Assembly: GCA_947568835.1 (NCBI GenBank)
Contig: OX387605.1
Coordinates: 20,960,418-21,024,417, forward strand
Source: Protonemura montana
Taxonomy: Eukaryota > Arthropoda > Insecta > Plecoptera > Nemouridae
Length of the DNA stretch: 64,000 nucleotides
Reading direction: 5' to 3'
The first letter of the stretch is position 1. Each line of letters starts with the position of its first letter. The position numbers were made by a program, and so were the translations under genes. Under the pieces are notes generated by a model that did not search any database, was not told the origin of the DNA, and saw nothing but the letters and a program-made list of their open reading frames with translations. Positions 1 through 11,100 of the stretch are shown piece by piece.

Positions 1-737
1 TCGTTTAAATTTTGCATGGTCACATTTTATGTACATTTTTATTACCGAAATGGAATAGAAATTAATAACTTGTCAATAAGAATTATGCGTTTATTTTTAT
101 GGCCCATCATTGCGTAAAAGTTACGACACGGAGAGACTTAATTGTAAAGAAAACAATTATTCAGAAAAGGTTACCTGGTTGTGCGTTTGCGTTAGTTTCT
201 GCAATGCTAATGCTGGGGGTCGAAATAATACCTTATGAGATAACTCTCTTATTCGCAGTCTTACCTACACGTATAGCATAGACGCCTAGAATACTAAATA
301 CAAATAGAACAGAGATTGATCGATAGCGAACAGGATTATAGGTGCACCTATGCAACCAATTGTAAGCCACAAAATTAGCAAGTAATTCCGCTGATGACGT
401 TGATATTTCACCAAAGAAAATAAAAGTCAGAATCGAGATTGGAATTGACATTGGCACGGGGGCGCACGTAATTCGAAACCGAAAACAATACTGCAAATTC
501 TCGTTACAATATTGTGCATCTTCCAATCGAGCAAAACTAGAAAACCACGCATAAATCTCATTACCATAAACCAATAGCAATGTGAAATGCAAAATTCACG
601 TGTTTTAATAAAAACACAAACATATCAGAATCGAGCTAAAAATCTCAGAATTCTGTCGTAACTTGTAAGTCCCTTTATTTTTACAAACTATTTCTGGTTG
701 TTATTTGCACCAAAATTTGTCGGCATTTCCTTCTGTA

Positions 738-1153
738 CTCTTTGTAACCACCGATCCACGACCAAATAAACCGGTTCGCGTGAGATCACCGAGGTTAAGC
801 AACACTGCACGGGTTCAAATTTCGGATGGGTGACCATCATACCGTATATATACTTAAAAGTAATTTCCTGAAGAGGGTTGAAAGACATTTAATTTATTAG
901 CCACTATAAGTTTAAACAGCTTCACTCGCCCTATTTAACAACCTCTCGCCATCACGATTAGGTGAACAGAACATTACAAAGCCAGGCAACGTGCCGGCGT
1001 CTCTTCCTGTTCTAGGTTATGTTAGGTTAAGTTAGGTTATGTTCATTTTCATCAGCGGCCCTCGTCGTCGCCCTCATTCACCAACGCCATCAGACCACAA
1101 ACCAGTTGACTAAAGATTGCGTCGTAAAACTCAATCATCACACCAATCAATAA
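738..1153 (+). mobile_element. 5S rRNA-derived SINE, diverged copy
   Basis: The head at about 778-837 keeps the internal promoter half of 5S rRNA (GAGATCACCGAGGTTAAGCA, then GGATGGGTGACC). The body carries GTTAGGTTAAGTTAGG, then the conserved CTCATTCACCAACGCCATC tail block and a (CAAT)-rich end. It matches the longer copy at 3935-4412 along its length. Not a functional 5S gene: the 5' third and 3' arm are missing. Confidence 0.75.
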
Positions 1154-2926
1154 TGAAAAAACTATAATTTTAATATTGTTTGTTTCGATCGGCTGTGAAG
1201 ACGGCACACCCGAGACAATAAAGAAAAGCAAGCGGCCATCACCAATAAATAGCAATGATGTTGGCTGCGAATCTAGCATATACTTTTTCTATTTATATAA
1301 ATATATATTATATATATATATCTATACCTATTCACTCTTCGCCTGCAATTGTAAAGTCCGACTTTATAGTAATTTAATTGTCCAGATAACATTACCTTGA
1401 TCGTAAAATGATATAATTTATTTAATGTCTTAAGTACCCACTATATTTTTTTGCTTGTTATGTATGGCTATAGCACTCGTCTGAATATTTTATACCATTC
1501 AAAGTAGGGTCATGCATTTTTTAGTAATAAAATAAAGACACAAACTATGCCGCGACTCAACCAGAGAGTAATCTTGAGCATGACGAAGACATTGATATTA
1601 TTGTATAAAACGCAGCGCGTTCAGTTTGATAGACTTGGCAAATACGAATCGATGTTACAACCAATCGAAAGAGTACCACGATTCATGACCGAGACCATAA
1701 AAACCCATGCCGAGCACGAGCTTTGTTAAATAGACTATCGTTCGAAATTGTAATCATAGTCGCAGAGGAATGAGCTTCAGAATTAAAACGAGACTGCTAC
1801 ATTTCAACGATCGCTGTATTAGCAGCTACAGATATGACAATTGTCTGAAACGAAACACTCTTGCACTCTTTCTATTGTGTTTGACATCAAATTGACGACA
1901 ACGCTACCAGAACTAGGTCAGGCGAATGAAATACGTTTTTCCCAGTGCGTCGTTAAACGAGAAGATAAGCGCGTTACTACCCTTCGTTCCTGTGCTGTGT
2001 GTGTTGAGAGGCAACGCGGTGAACGGGACTCGAATGTTGAGAACTTTGTCGTGGAAGTGGATGTAATCACGCAACTCCCCACGAGTAGGTGGTGCACTGC
2101 GAGTCATGGACAGTTGGTGCAATGAGCCAAATTAAGTTACAAATGACAGGCTCACCTTGCTCAGTACATGCTGACTGATACAAACTAGTTTTGTAAATTT
2201 ATCGGCAAATAAAATAAAATACATAAATTCCTGCCACTGAGCAAATTTTATATTATTTTATATTATACAGGTTCGTTTAATGTTTTTTTTCTGTGAATAA
2301 AATATAAGTACAGAAGTTTTTTTATAGAATAAAAAGACACGAAGTTTAAAGAGGTGGTAAAGTAGAGATGTCGAAATGGTGTTAGATAGAAGCAGCGCCG
2401 AGATCTTTAGGTAAATCATGGTAGCCAATGAAATGTTTTAAAACGTTTAGGAAATTGTGGAAGGCTCGTGAAGGAATGTCAAAATATTGTTTTGTGGAAA
2501 TCGGAGAGGTTTTGCACACGTGATCTACGGGGCTGGGCTAGGTCAAGAACGAGCGAGGCAGGTCAAGAACGAGGGAGATAAAATATCGTATCACGAGAGA
2601 CGAAGAACTCGGCTGAATGAATCGATAATTGAGGTACAAAGTCGCCACACGCGGTTCTAATCGATACAAGACAGTGGGAAGAAAAAAATAGGAAACACAT
2701 TAACATTATCATAGTTGACAAAGGGTTGTTTCCCCTGTTATTTTTACACGGAGACTAAGAAAACTCAAACTAAAGCTACCGAGTATTCAGCTGAGCATTT
2801 TACATAATTTTATTAATCTACATTTTGAAATTGAGGACGCGCTAAAAATCACCAAGTCCCACTCATCCAAAAACGGTTATTTGTGGCTCCCTCTATTTAT
2901 TTATTGTCTAAGTGACATAGAATTGT

Positions 2927-3118
2927 TTCAAAACATGACCCTATTTTTAGTCACTTATCTCAAAATGTGATTCAAATTTGATCGACGTGTCTCAAAATAT
3001 TACAAACATTTCACACAATTGGTTCAAAAAATGACAAAAATGTTGGTAAATTGCCTCAAAATATGCACCAAATTACAGACAGTCCACTCAAAATAAAGCC
3101 CAAATTGACTGATAAACT
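2927..3118. repeat. degenerate 32-bp tandem repeat, six units
   Basis: The motif YTCAAAAT or a one-base variant recurs at 2927, 2959, 2991, 3023, 3055 and 3087, exactly 32 bp apart each time. A second weaker block (CAAATT-like) recurs at about +14 in several units. The rest of each unit has diverged strongly, so this is an old array with preserved spacing. Confidence 0.7.
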
Positions 3119-3934
3119 GACCACCTATTTGATACGACATTTTACAGTTGAAACCGGTCCCCGAGACAGACATAATCCAACCCGAAATGCATCACTGTTT
3201 CACACCGCAGAGAAGCGAAGTGTTGTTCAAGATGGCAGCTCTCTGTAGCCCCAATAAAGAACTCGAAGGACGTACGACTAAATGCTGACAACATTCGAGC
3301 AGACCACGCTCATTAATGTGATCGTAAAATGCACCGAAACACTTACTTTTATCTCGCCAAATATAAATTGTATTTTCACGTAGGTGGAGAGTGCGCTGGC
3401 GTCGCAGTCTAATTGCTCAACGAAACTCGATTTATTAATCGGGAAATTGCTTTCAGTGAAAGACTCGGGTATTTGTGCCAACCAAACATTTATGATAGCA
3501 TTTCTTACTTTTGTTTACACTGCATGGAAATAAGTATTGCGAATTTTGAGTCAACGTGCATGTACATGATTCGGTTAGCGAATCAAATCAGAGAAATGCA
3601 GCCAATCCTAATGTTAGCCAATCAATTGAAATGAACACGATCGTGAGCAGAAATGTTATGAAAAAAGTTGGCGAGTTGAACTTGAACATTAGTCAAAACT
3701 TAGTAACTGAACTTGGCTAGGAAATAAAGTTGCGATAAAATTAGCGAATTGCTGAACAGGTTGCCTAAAACAAACTTCTGTCTAAGAGGTGTCGTTCGTC
3801 TAGCTCCTCTCATTTGCTACTCATGGCATGATGTGTACCACAATTATTTTTTTTCAAGATGGTCTTTTATGTTGTCATGGACCTAACCTTTCTTAACATA
3901 CTATAATGAGCAGTCATAAGAGGCACACGTTGCA

Positions 3935-4412
3935 AACCTACAGAAAACCACCCACCTACAAATGAAAACCGAACGGTTTGGCGTGCCGGAAACACCGGTT
4001 TTCGTGAAATCACCGATGTCAAGCAACACTTCGCTGGGTCAGGTATTGGATGGGTGACCATCACACACATGACCAATTCTGTTCTGGAAAGAGGTTGGAG
4101 GGATGAAAGTTGGTACAATAACTTCATCTGCCCTTGCTTATCAACTTGTCAGAAGCATAGGAACCTTGTTGTTTGAGTTGTACCTTCCTTCGGAATGGAC
4201 TTTAAGTCGGTGGTCCCCTTGGTGCTCTTCACTAGGAGTAGGCTACGTGCCGTCACCTGGTTTACCCTCCTACTTTCTAGGCTAGGTTAGGTTTATCATC
4301 ATTCTCATTCTCATCATCATCCACTCATTCACCGACGCCATTAGACCAGTGCCACATGGCCAGATGTCAAAACAGTCCGTTGTTAAACCCCAATAATCAA
4401 TCATAAACCGTT
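3935..4412 (+). mobile_element. 5S rRNA-derived SINE, long copy
   Basis: 5S-like head at 4003-4062 (GAAATCACCGATGTCAAGCA ... TTGGATGGGTGACCATC), followed by a body of about 350 bp shared with the copies at 738 and 10030, and a tail near CCGTTGTTAAACCCCAATAA. Fits the SINE3 class, SINEs with a 5S rRNA-type internal promoter. It lies about 400 bp beyond the dsx stop codon. Confidence 0.82.
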
Positions 4413-4592
4413 GAGGTAAGTATAAATAAAGATCAATTGAGCGTAGAGCAGTCTCAAATGCGGGAAAACCAAATCAAATTTCTTAACACCCGAAACGACG
4501 GTAACTCCGCCAGTAGCATCCTCCATTTCTGTCGGTTCATTTGGAGGTTATTTTTCGCGAAAACAGTTTAACATTAGCCCTATGGTAGTTAG
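4390..4592 (+). repeat. dispersed repeat family B, 3' part
   Basis: Shares AAACCGTTGAGGTAAG-like sequence, GATCAATTGAGC, AGTAGCATCCTCCATTT and CAGTTTAACATTAG with the copies at 12359-12694, 42995-43310 (minus) and 63270-63545. The 5' part with the short hairpin is absent here. Confidence 0.65.
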
Positions 4593-4823
4593 GTTCTTCT
4601 GAGTGTGTATGACTGTAGAGGATTGTACGATTGTACCCAATTTCACCCAAAAAAGAAAGTAGAAATTGCATATTTTAACAATATTTACTGCTAGTATTTG
4701 GGTAAAAAGTCCACAAAAGAAGGTGTCATCTGCAAAGATTCAAATCCACTTTCCTTCACGGGTCGAAATTGAATACACGTCCCTCGCAAAAACTCACATC
4801 GGTGGCGACGTCGACTCGTGATT

Positions 4824-5116
4824 TCAAGACTCAGTGGCGACCGGTCTCAATGGCGACGCTGGCGACGTCTGCGTTGGCGGAGTGGGCAGATGGTGAGGTG
4901 GTAGCAAAGAACGCGCTGCCGCCAACGCTGCTACATGCGCTGGGTAGATCGTTGGGAAGTACGCTGGCATGCTGTAGCTACCGTACTGGCTGTAATTGCT
5001 GGTGTAGCCAGCCGTGTACCCGCCGTTGTAGTAAGAATGGCAGTACATTCTACTGTAAGGGTCGCGCATCAAACTTAGTTCTTTGATTGCAGCTACTCTT
5101 CTCAAGTCTTCGCAAG
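4824..5116 (-). CDS. dsx: dsx terminal coding exon, male-type tail
   Basis: Codes for residues 205-300 and a TGA stop at 4826-4824. The acceptor is excellent (TTTTGTTCTCTTCCAG just before 5116). The reading frame is phase 1, which fits exon 2 (G|CT gives Ala204) and would also fit exon 1 directly. The tail has a Tyr-rich region ([19 protein letters not shown]), then an Ala/Leu stretch and a Pro/Ser/Thr-rich end. This resembles the Drosophila male DSX tail, which is also Tyr-rich then Pro-rich, so a male-specific role is inferred. Direct sequence identity to other DSX tails is low. No canonical AATAAA was seen on this strand within about 700 bp downstream, so the 3' end is unresolved. A GTGAGT at 4797-4792 just past the stop could be a 3'-UTR donor or chance. 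Confidence 0.68.
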
Positions 5117-8100
5117 CTGGAAGAGAACAAAATTCATTTTATGAATAATTAGGTGATGGTTTTGTTTTGTACATGATAAAATAGTTGTGACGGGCAGATC
5201 GGAGAAATCCAGATATGCTTACAATACGTGTTAAATCTTAAAACAAATAATTGTTCACAATGGACGGAGTAATTTACTATTATTATTTGCTCTACTACGC
5301 GCCGATTCGGTACAGATTTTTGGGATTGTAGAAGTTTACATATACTAAATAATATACTATATAATAATGAGGCATGTTTTTGTTGATGAACGTGATATTT
5401 TTTCACAGAATAGCTTAAAAAAACTTGTTGAACACGTCAAACTCAGTGCAACAGGACGCGTACAAACCAACTGGTAATGAGGACCTCGTTCTGGAAAATA
5501 AACGGATAGAAAAGTCTGTAAAAACTAGAAGACTTACCTCAGAATCTCGTGCCCAAGATAAGGAAATGTGTTCCAGGTGGACTTATGTAATGTTAGTAAC
5601 TAATTGTTTCAGTACATTTATTTGAATCATGACGGTTTATTGGGGGAAAAAAGGGTGCCCAATGTTATGTAACTTAGACAAGTTTCAACTACTTCTACTA
5701 CTAACAAGCAACTACTAACTGCAACTTACAACTAAATAAATCGCCCACACTACGTTCTGTTATAGTCTCCATGCCCACCAAGCACCCATGCAGTCTCACG
5801 TTTATATGAGCTGAGGGCGAGCAGGTCGAAGAAAAGTTATCGTTTCCTCGCTGTATGTTTCGCAATGTAAAGTATTTCCAGGACCACACAGCATTCTTGG
5901 CAACAAAAACTTTAGAGATTACTCTCATTACCAATTGCTATTAGGCGGTTTATTTTTGCCGGTAGTTTTTATCCTCAAAATACATTCGAGTATAGTGTAC
6001 CCCAAATCTCAGGTAAATCGAGTTCTAGCGACGACACGCATTTCAGAAAGTCAATATTTAAATCTAAATATTGCTAGCTGTTATAATTGTTTGATTGGAC
6101 CTCGTTGTTAGGTGTATCGCACTATTTTATTTCAGATGTTTACCTGCAGGTGATAAAGGGTGAGGGCAGTGACTAGGAAACACAGGTTAGATGATCGAGT
6201 CGAGATAAGTTGAAATGTTGACCAATGATCGAACAAAGACCCTCCTAATTGCCAAAACTTGAAACCCTTATTTACACAAGTTTTTGGGACGTAATACCAA
6301 ACCAGATCAAGTTCGAGTATTATTGTCCTATAGTCTAATAGTACAGCATGTAACAAATGTGAACAGGTAACAGGTAAGACGTAAAAGGTAAGAGTACCTA
6401 TAGGTAGCGCAGAGTAATAAAAAAATATGTCGCGTCTTCCCAAATTGTCCCAAATTTTGCAATGTTATCTGCATGTGTCACTGTTCTGAGGCAGAGAAAC
6501 CTGGCGCAGTTCTAACACAAATGTTTTGGCAGAAAGCTTTAACAGTAATGTACTTAGATTTTGCAATGGATTTTCATTACGATTTTAGTGAGTTGCGGGT
6601 GCTTGGTCTCTTTCTGCTTACCATGGCACGACGGTAAATCAAATGAGACAATACTAAAACCGTCTGCAGACGGTCTACTTTATGCCGTGCTAGTCTGTTT
6701 AACGACGCATCGAGGCACGGACCACCCTCCAACTACTGACGCTGCCTGCCTCGCAAAGATATCCGTCGTATAGAGACCACGGCTAAAGGCAGGCGGGTTA
6801 CTCTCAAAGACATATATAAAGATTTTACGATCGCAGCTTTGTGCTTAAAAGTGATCTTAAAAAACGAATAAAAAATATAAATGTAATATTTTTACAGTCG
6901 ACGTTTTAAATTGGAATGGTTTTGGTGTAGGTATGAGTTACGGTCATGTCAACTAAGGTACCGCTCGGGTGCAGAAATTAAAAGGGTTTCACAGATAATT
7001 TGGCCAATTTGACGTTTTTTTTTTTTTTTTGACGAAGAGTTTAGCAAGGTAACAGATGTACTGGTTTTAAAATAATAAAAAAAAAAAAAAATAACTTCAT
7101 CAACTTCCTGGCTACAGGTGGTGATAGCTGATAATTTAATATAATTATAAAGTCCATTAGTACACGCGGTAATACGCAGGTAATACCCGAAACTAAGCTT
7201 TCTAGCATGATTCGCGAAACGAGAATGCAAGGGAAAAAAAACTTCCACCGACTTTTTACTATTTATTCATTAATGGGTTGCAGTTCGGGTGCTAATCTGC
7301 AGTAAAATGCATCGTACACGCATCTAAAGACTGCTTGCATTTATTATATGCACTTTCAGTTTAATTCATTTTTATTGTCGTTTTAATGACTAAATGAAAT
7401 GAACGTTAGCCATCACTGCCGCTGATTATTTCTGCATTTCGATTATAATGAATTTGTAGGACCGGTTTCATCGCTGGTAATGACTTAATGTCGAATAGAA
7501 GTAATCTGCCCGACAGAGGCTCGTGGACGGTTTTTGGTTACCACGAGGCCATCAAAAGAGTAAGGAGTGCATTCCGACAACGCCGTCTGTCCTGTAGAAT
7601 GGACCGCTAGCTATTTGTTCAAAGTGCAAACTTGATGGATACGGGCTCGTAATACTTCTCAGCAAGTTTCAATGTTTGTGAGAAAAATGTCCCAAAAAAT
7701 TTAAACATGATACAGAAACTATAAACTTGGCGGTTGTTTTTTTTTAAATCACGCTGGTCTGATCGCCTTTAAAATTGTGTTTGATGGAAATACGTTGAGA
7801 TTTCAAATTTTTGATTTTTCTACAAAGATTTGGCTTTCGTACCACAATTACCTACGACGAAAAACCCTAGATTTGATATGTGAAAATAATTCACTTGCGG
7901 ATTCGTCACACACAGTCACAGTAAAATCGAGTTGTTAAAATGAGTTTAAACTTTAGTGTTTCTCTGGTAACGGAAAGGGGGACTGGAAACGTCAAATGAA
8001 AATGCTTGGCCCGATATGACGACCATAAAAGTCGCAAGAGCTAAAAATGTAGGAGAACTCCTTTTAAAGATTTCTAAATAAAATTTTACTTAGATTCGTC

Positions 8101-11100
8101 GCAGTGCTCTGTATTTATTGCATTAGCCATTTTTTGGGTCTTCGCAAATACGACAAAAAGTTACACGATTTTAAATCGGGAATACAATCTTTCTGGGTTT
8201 AAAAAAAATTAAACATCTTTTTAATGAAGTTGTTGTACATCCTGAGGATCCATTAATCTGCTTTGTCCCGACAATAAAAACACAGACAATTCCAAAAAGC
8301 TATCAAAATTCAAAAATGAAAAATCATGAAAAGTCTTTTGTGAAATTGCTGGAAAGAAAAGGAACTGTAACAAGACCGATATTAATTTTGACAGCTCAAT
8401 AATCTAAAGAAAAAAAGAACCACACGAAACGACCACGATTTTCTTTTCCACCCCAACACAATAGTTAACAACGCTTTACGATTTTATATAGACATCTTGA
8501 AAACTGTACCAATCTGCATTTTTACAGCCCATAAAAGGCTTGGTTGAGCTATGAGGTGGTCTACGCCCAGCTCCCCACAATGTATAAAACCAGGTTAAAA
8601 CGTGCACGAGGTAATCCAAAATTTTCATTTTGCTTTCCATGGCGTTGAGCCCGACGTTGGCGTCGGCGGTGGCGACAATGAAAAGTATTTTCTGTGTGTA
8701 CGCCGGTGCGTCTGGAGACAGTAAAAGTGCACCGGTAATAAAAGTACGAGCCTGCACCAGTGCAATACGCGCCGCTCTTGGGTTTATGGCATGGCTTGGT
8801 AACCATGTATTAAATGCATGTGCTTGCAACTTGCCGGCTCAGCTTGCGGCCATTGCACAGTTTTATGGGCCCCAGTGCACATTTTGTTTTAATTATATAT
8901 TATATTGTTATCCGTTGGTCTTGGAGATACTTTAGATGGAAGGGTGTTCGTTGCGAGAAGTTGTGGCCGCGATGAATGTGTTTGCATTTATATACGTGCT
9001 ATTTGGTGTTGGCAAAGATTTCTGTTGAAAAACCAGGATGAAAGAATAACAATAAACAAAATGGTATTGATGGATTTTGTAATGGGGTTTATTAACATGT
9101 AGAAGGGGGAAAAAAAGTACACCGGTATTTTATTATTATTTAGTCGCAGATCTGAGAAGATTTGAGAGTTTAGGTGGTGCATGAGATGCATGCAGAATGC
9201 AATTATGTTGATGGCGTGAAACTGGTTAAGGACGTTCGGTAAAAACGTGAGTCCTGTAGTAAGATGGGGTAAGGGGGGGGGGGGGGGGCTGGGTGCAGAG
9301 GGTGCATTTAAAAGTGCATAAAGTACGCAAAGTAGATTAAAATACATATATGTAAAGTTGTTTCTTGTACAATTATAATCGAATTTATATTTACAACTGG
9401 GTTTTTGAATGCTCAGTGAAAATACATAATTTTTACCAACAATGCGTAACAAGCGAAGGTAGTTGTTGATATATGCGTGGTTTATTATCGGAGAAATGTC
9501 ACGACTGCTTTCACCCTTGGTAAAGTTACAGGCATAAATTGCGAAAAGTCGCAAACATTTCTTGCTTTTACTTAGCTTTAAAAAAACCCAGTTGTAAACA
9601 GCTGTATTAAAAAGAAGAAAGAAATTGATAAAAGTGGCCAGATGAATTGAAACGAATCTATGAAGATATTACGAAAATTAACTATTAAAGCGTTATCGGA
9701 TAAAATTGATTTGTAAGTTTAACACGATTGAATGCGTCTTCAATTTCTCGGCCATGTGCTTTTTGTGCGAGCAAGATCAGCAAAAGCTAAGAAAAACAAA
9801 AACCCACACACACTTGCCCACAACCACACACACACACAAACAAATGTCACCTGCTTATGTCTTGGCTTGAGTGTAGTACAAGGAATCCTTTGCTCTTTCC
9901 TCCAATAAGCAGCAACGCAGATGTATTGATTGATTGATCTGTTATGTTCAGCGACAATGGGACCTGAAGCACTGACCTAGTGGCACTCGTAAATGAGCTG
10001 GTGATGAATCTTGTTTAAAAGAGAGGAGGAAGAGCGGAAGATTATTATTATTATTTGTGGTGTTTAACGACGCACTGTTTTGACAACTGGCCCTGCGGCA
10101 CTGGTCTGATGGCGTCGGTGAATGAGTGGATGATGATGAGGATGATGATGAACCTAACCTAGCCTAGAAGGGAGGAGGGGAAACCCGGTGCCGGCACGTA
10201 GCCTACTCCTGTCGAAAAGCACCAAGGGGACCACTGGCTTCACGTCCCTTCCGAAGGACGGTACAACTCGAGCAGCAGGATTCCTCCACAAATCCATGCT
10301 GTCGAGAGGTTGATAAGCAAGGCGAATGAAGTTGCTGTACTAACTTTCATCCCTCCAACCTCTCTCCCGAACAGAACTGGTCATGTGTATAATGGTCAAC
10401 CATTCAATACCTGACTCAGCGCAGTGTTGCTTAACTTCGGTGATCTAACGAGAACCGGTGTTTCCAACACGCCAAACCGTTCGGTCAAAGAGCGGAAGAG
10501 ATAGAGATGGATGAGAGACTAGAGGAAAGCGAATGAAGCATTCTTTACTATAACTTCATTCCCTCCAACCTCTTTCCCGAACAGAATCATGGTCACTATA
10601 AAGTATAATTAATTGTAACTAATCTAGAGCTTGTTTCGAAGAACAAAAGAGCGGTGAAACGAATTACAGTGATGGAGGGAATCGCGTCATGCGTAGACCA
10701 AGGAGGCTGGAAGCTCGCTCTTCTGTTTTCCTTTCCAAAACAAGACAGCAAAACAGAAGAACTAGGTTCTAGTCTCCTTGGCGTCTTCCAGTCTTCAATC
10801 TTCTAGACTGAAGGACTCTGTGGCTTCCATAAAAGATGACGAGAAGTGTGGGCCAGGTGACGTTGACCACAAGGTTTTGGAAAAGTCTGACTTTGCTATT
10901 TTCACAATGTCCGATTTGCTAAGGGTCAGCTAGTGAACAATGTCGAGGATGGAAAACAGCCAAATAAAACACTTTGTCGCGATATTAACTCAATTGATGT
11001 GGCGATCGCAAATCCGAAACTGTGCCACAATAAACAAATCAGTGTTTACATTTCTTTAAAGTTTTAGTAAATGGAATTTTTGATTTGCTTGTGTTTTTGA

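Larger units (their letters stand above)
1..4823. other. region downstream of dsx, no gene seen
   Basis: AT-rich non-coding DNA beyond the dsx stop codon; it may include part of the dsx 3' UTR. It holds two 5S-derived SINE copies (738-1153 and 3935-4412), a degenerate 32-bp tandem repeat (2927-3118), a copy of the dispersed repeat family B (4390-4592) and an AT microsatellite near 1298-1325. Short open frames here have no recognisable product. Confidence 0.6.

Noticed and set aside
778-837. Functional 5S rRNA gene
   Set aside because: Only the internal region of 5S is present; the 5' part and 3' end are missing and it is joined to an unrelated body shared with other SINE copies.
1017-1045. 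Telomeric TTAGG array
   Set aside because: Only a few irregular GTTAGGTTA-like words within the SINE body; not a telomere repeat tract.
7740-7800. Possible female-tail exon with a KHNFKGD-like peptide on the minus strand
   Set aside because: Only a few residues resemble the HNLN motif, upstream sequence lacks a convincing acceptor in phase, and the match is within chance expectation.
8988-9554. 188-codon open frame on the minus strand, the longest in the window
   Set aside because: It spans a poly(G) run and AT-rich DNA, has low-complexity translation and no recognisable domain; length is explained by composition.
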